Assembly (NCBI RefSeq): GCF_001039355.2
Contig: NW_019775910.1
Span: forward strand, 79,365 to 123,228
Length of the DNA: 43,864 nt
Reading direction: 5' to 3'
Origin: Lingula anatina
Taxonomy: Eukaryota; Brachiopoda; Lingulata; Lingulida; Lingulidae
Numbering within the stretch: the first letter of the stretch is position 1; each line of letters begins with the position of its first letter. Of the stretch, positions 1 to 10,807 are shown in pieces. The translations under genes and the position numbers were made by a program. The notes below the pieces were generated by a model. It saw only the letters and a program-made list of their open reading frames with translations, was not told the DNA's origin and did no database searches.

Positions 1-287
1 GAGAGAGAGAGAGTTTATGTGTGTGTGTGTGTGTGTGTGTAAATGCGGGCCCGTAGGCAGCAGTTTCAAAAGGGGGGTTCTTTTTCTGAAAAAGTGGACC
101 TTTTCCCATAAAAACTTCATGTACCTAGATCAAATTTTACCCAGAGTGGACCTTTTCCCAGCAAAAGGGGCGGTTTTTTCCAAACCCCCAAACCCTTCCT
201 GGCTACGGGCCTGAAATGTGTGGGTGTGTGTGTGAGAGAGTTTATGTGTGTGTGTACCGTAAATGTGTGTGTGTAAATGTGTGTGTG

Positions 288-329
<42 letters not shown>

Positions 330-333
330 GTTA

Positions 334-367
<34 letters not shown>
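1..367. repeat. GA/GT microsatellite tract
   Basis: Alternating (GA)n and (GT)n runs broken by short spacers such as TTTATGTG and GTAAATG. The tract is interrupted by a short inverted-repeat element at 46-213. No coding potential; open frames here come only from low complexity. Confidence 0.9.
46..213. mobile_element. Short hAT-like MITE inserted in the microsatellite
   Basis: The ends are imperfect inverted repeats: CGGGCCCGTAGGCAG on the left, and on the right a sequence whose reverse complement begins CAGGCCCGTAGCCAGG (13 of 16 positions agree). G-rich and C-rich stretches pair inside the arms. The flanks share AAATG, but the microsatellite hides any target duplication. Terminal CAGGCCCGTAG-type repeats are common in hAT-derived MITEs of animals, so the class is an inference. 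Confidence 0.5.
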
Positions 368-1523
<1,156 letters not shown>

Positions 1524-2694
1524 CATATGATTGCTAGCTGCGCCCTTTGGACATTCCATTAACTTTTATACAGTGTTTCAGCTTTTTCGTTCAGACACTG
1601 TGACAGCTGTGACCTTGACATTGTCAGCTGTGACCTTGACATTGTGTCAGCTGTGACCTTGACATTATGACAGCTGTGGCTTTAAAGATATGTGTCAGCC
1701 GTGACCTTAGCATAAGATTTAGCTGTAAAATTGCACAAGCTGCTCACTTGGAAATACTGTCAAGCATACTTTTACAACATATACTCAACAAGTCACCTCC
1801 CAAGTCCAGGATAAAATGAAAAAACTTCCAACAGTAAAACAAGCTGCAATAAATTGAGACTGCCATCTGTGAAAATTAATGCTGGCTTCACCAGCATTTT
1901 TAGTGGGGATTTGATATTGGCCCAGTTTTGACAAGAATTTGTGTGACAGCTTTAACAGATACTGTTCTTTGTAAATTAAATGAAACAATGACGTAACAGG
2001 ATTTTTTTTATTCATTTGAACTTCTCATCATAATTGTTATGTACATTTTTACATGCAGATTATATGTATTTAAATAAAAACAAGGCAGCAAAGCTGTCAA
2101 ATGTACAGACAAAAAACAGAAAATAAAAATGCAGAAAACAGGTCATTTTTTCACTTAGAAAATACCAGAATGAAAAAAAATGAAAATTTCACAAAAAAAT
2201 GCATAGATTCAATAAAAATGATAATCCAATAGAGCTGTTTTTTCAAATTTGAGCTGTATGTCAATCTTAAGAATCATTCTTGTAATTAAAAAAAAATAAT
2301 AATAATAATAATAATAAAAAGTAATACAGTTTTCTTTTCATAACTGTAAATGGAACTACATGTATCTACATGCATAGTGCAGTAGCACTAGCCCTATCAC
2401 TCATGCCTAAACATCCCGTGTAGGGCTATCGGTCATTAAAGTAGTTTGCTAACAGTGAAGCTATCGCTTAATATGAGTCTTTCACATTTAATGAAAATGA
2501 GGACAAGGAAGATACAGAAGTATTGAAAGGTAAATTCAATGAGATACATGTATGCAACCCTAGGACAAATGTTATACTGGAAAGATACAAATTCAACATG
2601 CGGATCCAACACAAAGGTGAGAGGTTTCAACTTTTCTAGCGGACTTGAGACAAAAAGTCAAACACTGTGACTATGACCAGTTAGAAGATGACAT
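1524..2694. other. Intergenic DNA downstream of MORN2
   Basis: AT-rich non-coding sequence with a minisatellite (1600-1712), the second copy of the 85-bp repeat (2071-2158) and an (AAT)n run at 2292-2317. No convincing coding frame on either strand. Confidence 0.6.
1600..1712. repeat. Short minisatellite with E-box and nuclear-receptor-like half sites
   Basis: About four to five degenerate units of 21-25 bases built on CAGCTGTGACCTTGACAT. TGACCTTGA occurs exactly three times (1610, 1631, 1654), with a degenerate copy at 1702. Its reverse complement TCAAGGTCA is the extended half-site known for ERR/SF-1 type receptors, and each unit begins with a CAGCTG E-box. Whether any of this is functional cannot be told from the sequence. 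Confidence 0.7.
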
Positions 2695-2878
2695 GTTAGA
2701 GATAGAATTTGTGATATACTGGTGAATGTAAACACCGTCATATGTAGGTCAGGTCATATGTAGGTCAGGTCAGTGACCTGTACATGCATGTGCAGGATAA
2801 TAAAGAATGTCTTCGTTTCCGCCAACCTGAACCCGTTGTTGTGTTATTCACTTGTAATTAAGAGAATATAACCTCACA
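2695..2878 (+). mobile_element. Probable LTR (3' end certain, 5' end guessed) of a Ty3 element
   Basis: The segment contains AATAAA-like ATAATAAAGAATG and ends GAATATAACCTCACA at 2878. It is followed directly by TTGTGGCAGTCGG, a primer-binding-site-like sequence, and then by gag at 3004. The same LTR end (CCGCCAACCTGAAC to CCTCACA) recurs at 4748-4808, followed by TGGTGGCAGTGG. The start at 2695 (TGTTAGAG) is only a guess. Confidence 0.55.
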
Positions 2879-3003
2879 TTGTGGCAGTCGGTTCAAGGAT
2901 TACGTCTCGTCGTCTCCACATCTGTTTGATAAATGTGTTGTGAACCTGTTGGAGAACTGTTTCGACGTTTATGGTGTGTTAATTTGCAAATTATTGTGAA
3001 AAC

Positions 3004-4050
3004 ATGGCAAAGTTCTTTCGTCTGATGGAATTCAATTTCAAGCAGCCCGACTCGTGGCCGGCATGGAAAGCACATATCCTGAGAACAGCATCAGCTACGA
3101 AACTAAAGTCTGAAGATGGTGATGTTCAGGTCAGTAACTTAATTCTCCAAATGGGAGAAAATGCAGAGATAATATTTAACTCGTTTGGTCTGTCAGAAGA
3201 GGATCAGAAGAAATTAGACACTGTCATTGAGAAATTTGATGCATATTTTCTCTCCCAGAACAATGTCATTCACCATCGTGCTCAGTTCTATAGACGTGAT
3301 CAGAACAGTGGGGAGTCAGTGAGACAGTTTGTGAGAACATTGTATGAAATGGCTGATCTGATAAAAAAAACTGCCATATTTTAACGCTAGATTGTAAAAA
3401 TACGGAAAGAATAATGCTGAAACTGATTCTGGACAGTGTTCCGAGCTATGGGACTATATTTTCCTAAGAGATGAACATTATATGGGGTTGGTCATATGAG
3501 CACATTTTTCAAAGTGCAATTACACTGTTTTATTGACTTTGAGTGTAAGAAGAAAGAGGCATCTACAATGGCCCCTATGTCTCAACCAACCATAGAAAAT
3601 TCTTGCAGCAATTGCAGAACAAAGCATGACCATAGCAAGAGAGAGCTAAGCCCTGCATATGGCTCAACATGTTAAAACGAATGTTTGTGGCAAATTCAAC
3701 CACTGGATGAAGTGTTGTCGCTCAGAGCACAAACATTCTACATGTACCAATTAAGCAACGTGGAAACAGGTCCAACATGCACACAACCATGCTTATGCAA
3801 AAGATGCATAGAGTGCATGCCTGTAATGAAGGGGACTGCAACCCAGAAGAAAATAAAATGAAAAAAAAAAATTTTAGCCAAATCAACATTGGCAACATTG
3901 AAAGCAAACGTGCTTTTATTAACCTTAAAATCAGCTCTACACAGAACAGTATGACTTTTCCATGCAAAGTGGATACAGGCACAGATGAGAACTTAATCAC
4001 AAAGGAAAATTATGTGACTAAAGCAATTATGTGATTAAAGCAATTTAAAA
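3004..4050 (+). pseudogene. Ty3/gypsy gag-nucleocapsid-protease remnant
   Basis: Gag starts at ATG 3004 and is open to 3384. It contains a typical Ty3 gag core (WPAWKAHILRT; DTVIEKFDAYFLSQNN; SGESVRQFVRTLYEMADL). After a stop, frames change. A zinc-knuckle pair is readable at about 3600-3740: CSNCRTKHDHSKREL with a later Cys, then after a one-base shift CGKFNHWMKC. A protease start follows at about 3955-4015 (FPCKVDTGTDENLI), whose DTG is the catalytic triplet of retroviral-type aspartic proteases. Several frameshifts and stops make it non-functional. The protease breaks off at about 4055, where TatD-like sequence begins. Confidence 0.8.
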
Positions 4051-4054
4051 CCAT

Positions 4055-4490
4055 CTGACATCAAATCACTGCCATGGAGACCAAGGACGCACTGTTCTCC
4101 CTCTCGATGCACCTGCAGTGCATCCCAGTGGGTCGTAATCAGCTCATACACCTGCACCTTTTCCAGGGATCTCTGGGTGTCTTACAGCGGTGGATCCAAG
4201 CATATACCCGAACACCTATTTCGGGGTAGAGTCCCGTGCAGACTCTTTTCCTGGTAGAAGAGTGGCGCTGGCACAGCTGGATAGGAGCAGGGTCTTGCTA
4301 GAGACTGACTCTCCACGCTTCCCGTGCAAGCCCAACAAGCATGGGACCCCAGCAGACCTGGGGTAGACAGGGGTGGTGATAGCAACTATCTGGGGTTGCA
4401 CCTGGCAGGAGGTGCTGGCCATCACAGCCAGGAATGCAAGATGCCTCTATGTGGACAGGCTCCTGCCCGAGTCCATGGGGCAGTAGAGTT
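4055..4490 (+). pseudogene. TatD-family metal-dependent nuclease fragment
   Basis: Two frames together resemble the second half of TatD-type hydrolases. An early part has LIHLHLFQGSLGVLQRWIQ, like the family's IHCFSG-x-W segment. A later frame has VALAQLDRSRVLLETDSPRF, like the DRLLLETDSP metal-site motif, followed by KPNKHGTPADL, a TGA-interrupted helix and VLAITARNARCLYVD, like the family's final NAxxLF helix. At least one frameshift (near 4200) and a stop inside mark it as broken. It abuts the Ty3 protease with no gap. TatD proteins are Mg-dependent DNases or exonucleases; this copy cannot work. Composition is more GC-rich than its neighbours, consistent with a different origin. Confidence 0.6.
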
Positions 4491-4859
4491 GTGTGGTTTG
4501 TAACTTCTGCTGAGGAGTGGTGCCAAATTTTCATATTATAGCAAATCAGCAAAGATAAATAGAAATTTGATATCTAATATAAGACGTAAAGGTATCGACA
4601 CAGCAAAGATTAAAAAATGAACAACTTACAAATTCAGGAGAGAGGTAACAGCATTTTACGTCAATAGTAGAATGCAGCCCGGGAAAAGAACTCCATCAAA
4701 ACAAATGCGGGGGATACCCAAACAAGAATCGTTACAGACTACATTTCTGTTTCCGCCAACCTGAACACGTTGTTGTGTTATTCGCATGTCAGAGAATATA
4801 ACCTCACATGGTGGCAGTGGTGGGATGGACAAATACGGAAAAGACTAGTAGCTGGACTG
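4491..4859. mobile_element. Ty3 LTR 3' end and linker
   Basis: AT-rich sequence without coding signal, then the LTR end at about 4748-4808 that matches 2818-2878, followed by a primer-binding-like TGGTGGCAGTGGTGGGATGG at 4809-4828. The Ty3 sequence stops soon after and BEL reverse transcriptase begins at about 4860. Confidence 0.6.
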
Positions 4860-5188
4860 ACTTACATCTTTTTGGTGTCATACAGAGATTTCGATTGTAC
4901 ATATATGAGATAGCCATGGTAGCAGATATAGAGCAAATGTTTATGCAAGTTTGTGTACCGCCAGCAGACGCCGACTCCTTGAGATTTCTGTATAGTGAAG
5001 ATAACAACCCTGACTCTTTTGAAGTGATGACTATTTTGGGGCAACAGACTCCCCAGCCTGTGTTAATTATGCTGACCATGCTGAGTTATGCAGTGAGGAA
5101 GCTGTAAACACTGTGTTTAATGATTTCTACATGGACGATTTGTTGAAGTCAGTAGACAGTGCACCACAAGCAATCGAATTATCCAAGG
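4860..5188 (+). pseudogene. BEL/Pao reverse transcriptase, left part
   Basis: One frame reads LFGVIQRFRLY, then AMVADIEQMFMQVCVPPAD and ADSLRFLYSEDN, the BEL/Pao pattern around the first catalytic Asp (ADI). A one-base shift near 5040 leads to ATDSPACVNYADHAELCS and DFYMDDLLKSVDSAPQAIEL, containing the YxDD catalytic box (here YMDD). The frame is cut at 5188 by a short LTR and resumes at 6312. Decayed, non-functional. Confidence 0.82.
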
Positions 5189-5349
5189 TGTAATGTCTTG
5201 TCTACTGGCAACACTAGTGGCAAGGGCTCTTTAGGAAATAAAGGATAGTAAGATGGCAGTCCACATGGTCTTAAGTGATGAGTATAAAGATAGTAATCTA
5301 TAACCCACGCAGAGTGCACATGGTTTGCAAACAAGCACAAGACATAACA
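5189..5349 (+). mobile_element. 161-bp LTR, left copy
   Basis: Starts TGTAATGTCTTGT and ends ACAAGACATAACA, near-perfect short inverted termini of TG...CA type. The right copy is at 6151-6311 with about four differences. GGATGTCAGAAGCGG follows, resembling a degenerate tRNA-Leu primer-binding site (TGGTGTCAGGAGTGG). The left flank CAAGG (5184-5188) and the flank right of the second LTR, CAATG (6312-6316), look like a 5-bp target duplication with one change. Confidence 0.8.
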
Positions 5350-5402
5350 GGATGTCAGAAGCGGTCTCAAGACAAAAGTAAATCTGCAGTAATAGAGACA
5401 TA

Positions 5403-6115
5403 ATGGCAACTGGATTTTCACCTCCAATGTTCAGGGCACGTGATGCCGCCACACAAAATGTCGTGTAGAAGGAATATAAGGAGGAACTGAAAATTTATCT
5501 CCTTGCTGCTGGGTTGGAAGACACAGAGGACAAACAAAAGGTGGCAATTTTAATATACGGCCTAGATAACAAACACAAAAAGGTGTTTGAGACATTTACC
5601 TTCGACAATGAAGAAGATAAAGACGACTTTCAAATCGTATTAAAAAAGTTTGACAGGCATTTTGAACCGCAAAAACTGGTAAAGTTATATATGAAAAAAT
5701 TTGATACATGCTATCAGAATAAAGGAGAGAGACTGTCAGATTACGTATCAAGACTGAGAGAAATTGCTAGGTACTATGAATATGGAGAAACTAGAAAACC
5801 AGTTGTGCAAGCAGATATCTGTGGGAGTGAAATCTAAAGAACTAAGAGATAAATTGTGGAATGAAGACTTAACATTAGAGCAAATAATGACAAAAGGACA
5901 TCTCCACGAACAGAAGATAGAATCCAAAACTATATTAGAACAAAGAGAGACCAGTACAACAGTCCATGTAGTCAAGGGTGCCAGTGGTAGGAAACCCCAA
6001 TTCCGCAGAGAAACCAGGCAATATAGAGGTCCATCACAGCGACCCAGAGGACAACCCCAACAAGGAAGATTTAACCCATGTCCAAGGACACGATGCACAC
6101 GCTGCGCAGGAATAC
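5403..6115 (+). pseudogene. Ty3/gypsy gag of the short-LTR element
   Basis: ATG at 5403 begins MATGFSPPMF, but a TAG follows at 5466. The frame is then open to 5834 (GLEDTEDKQKVAILIYGL; FQIVLKKFDRHFEPQKL; GERLSDYVSRLREIA) and a frameshift near 5770 moves it to a frame open to about 6115 (QLCKQISVGVKSKELRDKLW; EDLTLEQIMTKGHLHEQ; then an Arg/Gln/Pro-rich stretch). This is the Ty3 gag (retrotrans_gag) layout ending just before a nucleocapsid. No protease, RT or integrase follows; the element is internally deleted. Confidence 0.8.
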
Positions 6116-6150
6116 AGACAGTGCACCACAAGCAATCGAATTATCCAAGG

Positions 6151-6311
6151 TGTAATGTCTTGTCTAGTGGCGACACTAGTGGCAAGGGCTCTTTAGGAAA
6201 TAAAGGATAGTAAGATGGCAGTCCACATGGTCTTGAGTGATGAGTATAAAGATAGTAATCTATAACCCATGCAGAGTGCACATGGTTTGCAAACAAGCAC
6301 AAGACATAACA
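6151..6311 (+). mobile_element. 161-bp LTR, right copy
   Basis: Partner of 5189-5349. It ends CATAACA at 6311, after which BEL reverse transcriptase continues. Taking out the insert with one copy of CAAGG/CAATG rejoins the BEL frame. Confidence 0.8.
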
Positions 6312-6690
6312 CAATGAATTGGTAAATCTGCTACAGAGAGGTGGGTTCAGACTTCACAAGTGGCTCTCCAACAAATCAGATGTATTGGCTGCAATGGACA
6401 GCACTGAGACGGCAATCCAGAGCCTAGACTTAGACAGAGCAGAAACAGCCCATCAACAATGCACTCCAGGCATTAACTGGAAGCTTAAGCTTGACACCTT
6501 CACATTTCAATGCAAGCTGAAAGATCCAATACTGACCAAGAGGGGAATGGTTAGCACAATGGCTTCAATATTTGACCCTTGTGGTTACATATCTCCATTC
6601 ATTACCCTAGCCAAGATGATGCAACAAGAATTATGGATGAAGAAACATCCATGGGATGAACCATTACCAGCAGATATACTAGACAGATAG
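6312..6690 (+). pseudogene. BEL/Pao polyprotein, continuation after the insertion
   Basis: Continues the BEL RT with LVNLLQRGGFRLHKWLSN, the usual motif after the YxDD block. It goes on to TMASIFDPCGYISPFITLA and MMQQELWMKKHPWDEPLP, which match the BEL/Pao segment between RT and RNase H. Ends at TAG 6688-6690; later frames to about 6830 give only scraps. Confidence 0.8.
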
Positions 6691-6833
6691 AAAGAATGGT
6701 TGTTAAGACCTCTAAACATGAGTTGAGAAGGCCTATTGCTACGATTTGTGTACTCATGGAAAATTCCAAACCCCGAGTTGACGTGCTAGAAACCTTTCCA
6801 CTCAGATCCTGTGTTGCCCCAAGACTTTGATTA

Positions 6834-7354
6834 CTTCCCCGGCGAGTTAGGTTTATTTATATCTAGATCAATACAAAGGAGGATCCCTCAGTGGAGCTTA
6901 AAAAACATCACCCAAAAACCGTTTGATACCCATTTGGTAGCCCTACACCATGGCTACGTTCATTACATACCTATCCACAAAATATGATTCTAACCGTTCG
7001 ATCCACCTGTATTGTGTGTACCAGATATATATTTAATTTTTTGTAATCCAGCAGTCTCGGGATCCTCCTTTGTATTGATCTAGATATAAATTAGTCACAT
7101 ATTATGATAGTAGCTATCAGCTAATAGTCTTTCATAGTGTATTGTATCGTAGTGTAATGTGTTGAATGATAATTACTGCATTGTAATTGTATCATATAAT
7201 ATCTTGTTGTACTTAATAGTATTTGTCATAAATCACATTGGAGTGTAGTGCATTGAATTGTGTTCAGTAGGAATGGACAATGGACTATTGACCACAATTT
7301 TTTTAAAAGTTAATATAATAGTTTCGAGGCACGAAACCTAACTCGCCAGGGAAG
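6834..7354. mobile_element. Foldback element with nested inverted repeats
   Basis: Outer arms at 6834-6854 (CTTCCCCGGCGAGTTAGG...) and 7334-7354 match as inverted repeats at 20 of 21 bases. An inner pair of about 29 bases, around ATATCTAGATCAATACAAAG and AGGATCC, sits at about 6859-6887 and 7058-7087. No coding frame and no clear target duplication. A non-autonomous DNA element is likely; the superfamily is unknown. Confidence 0.65.
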
Positions 7355-7406
7355 CCCTATCATGCACCTTATTACATAGTCCTATACATGCGACCTTATG
7401 CATAAT

Positions 7407-7622
7407 TAATGTTTGACAACAATACATGTTAAGAGAAAGTTACAATTAAGATTCGGAATACTAATGTTTGACAACAATACATGTTAAGAGAAAGTTACAA
7501 TTAAGATTCAAAATATTTCCTTGTACAGAATATATAAAAGCTGGACTTCCAGCAGAATAGACAGAACGAATAAAGGGTCTTACCGAGGAGATCTCTTGTT
7601 GTTCTTGACTGAGAAACTGACA
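7407..7622 (+). mobile_element. LTR-like promoter segment with internal tandem copy
   Basis: A 48-base block beginning TAATGTTTGACAACAATACA is present twice, identically, at 7407-7454 and 7462-7509. TATATAAAAG (7531-7540) and AATAAA (7569-7574) follow, an LTR-like spacing of promoter and poly(A) signal. Possible bounds are TGTTTGACAAC at 7410 and ACTGACA near 7622, but no partner LTR was found. Confidence 0.4.
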
Positions 7623-7853
7623 TAGAAAGATTAGTCTATTTACAACCAAGTTAGACAAGTTAAGTGCCCACATAGATACTGAACTTATGAACTTAAACTG
7701 TTGTGACTTAAAGGAGATTGAGGAGATTCAAATTATTAAGGACAGTATCTGTACGTTATGGAGCAAATATCAAGAAGTTTTCACAGATCTTAGTGGTGTC
7801 CTGAAGAGGGACCCTACTGATTTTAGCAATGGAGAAAGAATGATAGCCGATAA
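7623..7853 (+). pseudogene. Possible Ty3 pre-RT fragment
   Basis: One frame gives EEIQIIKDSICTLWSKYQEV and FTDLSGVL, resembling the segment before the RT domain in Ty3 polyproteins (helix, then KYxDVFxDxxG). Too short to be sure; the rest of the stretch holds nothing I recognise. Confidence 0.35.
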
Positions 7854-7997
7854 CAACTAAAAAACCATTTTCCAATAAACCTCCTGCCGATCAGGCATAC
7901 CTTCTGGGTATGCCCATGAAACTCGGAGTCAGGGTTATTACATGTCTCTTGTTTTTTATTTATTTATTAATTTTAATTGTATATATATATGCTTTGC
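7854..7997 (+). repeat. Dispersed repeat with a conserved hairpin, copy 1
   Basis: About 145 bases shared with 18304-18457: AACAACTAAAAAACCATTTT, a poly(A)-signal-like CAATAAA, hairpin GGCATACC-TTCTG-GGTATGCC, then GGGTTATTACATGTCTCTTG and a T-rich (TTTA)n tail. Both copies directly precede retrotransposon coding sequence, so this may be an LTR end plus leader. A pyrimidine-tract AG (8003-8004) precedes the following gag start. Confidence 0.7.
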
Positions 7998-8005
7998 ATT
8001 TCAGT

Positions 8006-8545
8006 ATGAGTACTCCAATTTCAGAAAACTCAGCTGCCAGGGTAGGAGCCAGCCCAGTTACTCCCATACCAGTGCCCCTTTCAATTGATACACCTGTTAC
8101 GAGTACTCCCCTTTTTCCTGCTGTTCCACTTGCCTCTACTGTTACAGCTGCCCCAGCTACTCATGCATTCACAGCAACTACCTCAGTTACATTAGCTACT
8201 ACTGCTGAGGAAATGTGCCCTCTGATGAGCATAATACTCAGGTGTTGACGGCCCTTACACTTACAATTATGGAAATGCCGATCTTTTTTATGGAAATCCA
8301 TTAAAGTATAGTGAATTCATTCGAGCCTTTGAGAACCTTATTGAAACAAAAACCCAAAATGCAAATACCAGATTATACTACTTGGTTCAATATACAAGAG
8401 GTGAAGTGCAGGAGTTGATGAAGAGTTGTAGTGCCATGAATTCTGAAGATGGTTACCTAGAGGCTCGCAAACTTTTGAAGAAAAGGTATGGTCAGGATTT
8501 TAAAATTGCTACAGCATTAATACAGGGATACCATCGATAGTATAT
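8006..8545 (+). pseudogene. BEL/Pao gag N-terminal part (DUF1759 type)
   Basis: ATG at 8006 opens an 80-residue Ser/Thr/Pro/Ala-rich leader to a stop at 8246. A frameshift near 8225-8250 enters a frame with [40 protein letters not shown] and [13 protein letters not shown], then [20 protein letters not shown]. This is the DUF1759 gag domain of BEL/Pao elements. The frame collapses at about 8515, where a roughly 0.8-kb insertion begins; gag resumes at about 9315. Confidence 0.8.
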
Positions 8546-9310
8546 CAATAGAAAATTGCGATCCTCAAATGTTTTTAATTCATTAAATATAAACGGTCTT
8601 TTCTCGTGCAATGGGTCTGGTATAGTTGTATTGGCCTATCAGCTGGAAACACGTGGTTCGTCTACAATTGCAAATGGCGGAGGTGCCGTGGTAGTTATTG
8701 TCGTAAAATTAACTGGATACATGCACGTGAGAAAATTATTCATTAAATTTTGTTTTCTAGCGTCAGCTTAATCAGGTAAAATGTGATACGAAAAAAATCA
8801 TAGATAGAGCCTTATGACCCACTGTAGAATGATGCCGAATAATACATCAACGACGTAGTTTATCGGCAGATAAATGTGTTTCCATTCTCGGCTGACTGAG
8901 GAAAGATTTGAGAGAGCGTTTAAAGAAGAGGCGGGCGAACCAATAGTGAGTAGGAAGTGTGCTGCAATCAAGACGAACAATACCGATCATAAGTGGACAG
9001 CCAATAACCCCTAATTAAGCCCGGGTTACGCGCTGCTGTGTTGACTCCTTGCTGGGGAGCGGTAGCGGCCTCCTACTGCTGTGAGTAATCACGCATTGTC
9101 TTCAAACTTGCGGCTTAGTTGACTCCTTGCTGGGAAGGGGTAGCGGCCTCATACTGCTGTGCGTAATCACACAATGTCTTCTAACGCGCTACACGTCGGT
9201 TGCATTGTATTAATAAAGTAATACCTATTCATAAGAAAGGGGGCGGATGGTAATCTTACGAGAATTAAATCAGTTATCGATCAAACACGTACCAGCAGTT
9301 TTGTTTTTTA
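8515..9310. mobile_element. Non-coding insertion inside BEL gag
   Basis: This stretch separates the two halves of one DUF1759 domain, so it is an insertion. No clear terminal inverted repeats were found. It has a 71-codon open frame (8556-8771) with no recognised similarity and a tandem repeat (9040-9184). Likely a non-autonomous element or scrambled insert. Confidence 0.5.
9040..9184. repeat. 78-bp tandem duplication
   Basis: Two copies, 9040-9117 and 9118-9184 (second shorter), of a unit starting GTTGACTCCTTGCTGGG and containing GGTAGCGGCCTC. About 85-90 percent identical by eye. Confidence 0.85.
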
Positions 9311-9314
9311 ATAG

Positions 9315-10113
9315 CTAGACGGTAGATAAACTCAACAACATTCCTGTCGTCAAGTTTGAGGACTCAGCAGCCCTGAGAAGGTTCTCCGTGTCGCTGACCT
9401 CTTGTCAGAATACGTTAAAGGAGATTGGGTATTCCCATTGCATAGAAAATCCTGAAACGTTGAAATTATTGATAAATAAGCCCCCTAGCGACTTGTGGAA
9501 AAAATGAGGAGAACCCAAGCAGACTACATCTCAGAAACGCTTGAATGGGTGGTAAAATTCAGTGACATTGTTAGTTCGTAGAAGAACAAGCAAGGATTCT
9601 TAATCACCCCATCTTTGGTAACCTACAAGATCCTAAGAACAGCAAGCCTGCTGAGAAATTAAGTAACTCATTCACTACAAGCTCAAACAATTCCTCAGAG
9701 CAGTACCCTCCATGCATTTTTGTGATGGTTTACATTCTATCCACAAATGTTCACAGTTTGATGCCAAGAGCATGGAAGAAAAGAAGAAATTTGTTAGAGA
9801 CAATAAACTTTGTTTTGGATGTTTAAGAAGAGGTCACATCTCGAAAGAGTGTAGGAGACATGCCACATGCTCTAAATGCAAGGGATCTCATCCCTCCCCA
9901 CTACATTTAGACCAAAAGCGAGGCCAAGGGGATCAACCTGTATCTGCCATTTCCATATGTTGTGCCTCTGACAAGCCTCGGGCAACATCAATGATATTGC
10001 CTGTGTGGATATCAAGTAAATCTGTGCTTAGTGATACTGAAATACCCTATTCACAAGTTGGTGTTGCTTCTAGAAAGACAGTGAAGTTTACACTGGAAAT
10101 AAATAACTTTTAG
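9315..10113 (+). pseudogene. BEL/Pao gag C-terminus and zinc knuckles, copy 1
   Basis: A frame from about 9320 reads DKLNNIPVVKFEDSAALRRF, SVSLTSCQNTLKEIGYSHC and KLLINKPPSDLW, the second half of DUF1759. A stop and frameshifts follow at about 9500-9700. From 9712 the frame is open to 10113: KLCFGCLRRGHISKEC is a canonical CX2CX4HX4C zinc knuckle, followed by CSKCKGSHPSPLH. The next segment (ATSMILPVWISSKS) resembles the start of the BEL protease, but the Asp box is not seen. It then jumps to non-coding sequence and an LTR start, so pol is deleted. Confidence 0.82.
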
Positions 10114-10807
10114 ATATTACATTTAATTTGATGTTTCAATTGTGCAGGTAATGCACTCTTTGCAAGGTTACTGTGTATTAGAATCATAGTGAGTAACACA
10201 TTGCATTGTGTAAAATTGTAGATTTTAACTAATTCTTTAATTTTTGTTAGAAGTGCTATCATGTGTTTTCAGTTTGTGTTACTTGAAATTTGCATTAGTT
10301 TGCGTTGTTAAAAATCTCAGATAGATTTTGGAGGGGTGTGTTACTACAGGCATAGCAAGCAACAGTAATGTTTGTATAGTGATTGCAGTAGATGTTCTTG
10401 CAAGATTGCAATGGCTGTATGCATTTTTTGTTTACGTTTGTTTACCTACACGGGAAATGTCTTGCGCATAGATGGCTTATTTTACTTCATTTTTTACACT
10501 TTGTGATTGTGTTTTGTTGAATATTACTGACTGATAACTTTGGTGTCAGTAAAGACAGTCATTTACAAAGTCTGATAACTTTTAGTTTTTAACTTCAATA
10601 ACATTTATGCATGTTAATGTTTTAAAGTTGTTGAGAGTTTTATGCAACATTATAATACATTTGTGACTTGAAGTTCAGTGTAGTAGTAATGTTTATATCC
10701 TAGAAATCACAAAATATGGAATGTACTGATCTTTTGACATCTTGCCTCTGCACTTATTAAATTTACTATTACAAATTCATGTATGATGCATTGGTTAAGT
10801 TTTCCCT
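9690..10807 (+). repeat. 1.12-kb direct repeat, copy 1
   Basis: Identical in layout to 11237-12354 at a constant offset of 1547 bases with no net indel and roughly a dozen substitutions seen by eye. It spans BEL gag zinc knuckles, the gag-to-LTR deletion junction, a purine tract TTTTGGAGGGG and the probable LTR start TGTTACTACAGG at about 10339. Confidence 0.92.
10114..10768 (+). mobile_element. BEL/Pao 3' region: polypurine tract and LTR start
   Basis: TTTTGGAGGGG at 10326-10336 is followed by TGTGTTACTACAGGCATAG, the usual form of a polypurine tract next to an LTR in BEL elements. The LTR would run right from about 10337-10339; its end is not defined because the repeat is cut at 10807. The same junction is at 11873-11886 in the second copy. 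Confidence 0.55.

Larger units (their letters stand above)
5154..6311 (+). repeat. 196-bp direct repeats (5154-5349, 6116-6311): 35 bp of BEL RT plus LTR
   Basis: Each copy has 35 bases of BEL reverse-transcriptase sequence (AGACAGTGCACCACAAGCAA...) followed by the 161-bp LTR, at an offset of 962 bases. Ordinary insertion of an LTR element would place host BEL sequence only outside the LTRs. Here it also lies between gag and the right LTR. Confidence 0.85.

Noticed and set aside
4182-4552. Minus-strand frames over the GC-rich block
   Set aside because: The plus strand holds the TatD-like motifs; the minus-strand frames match nothing.
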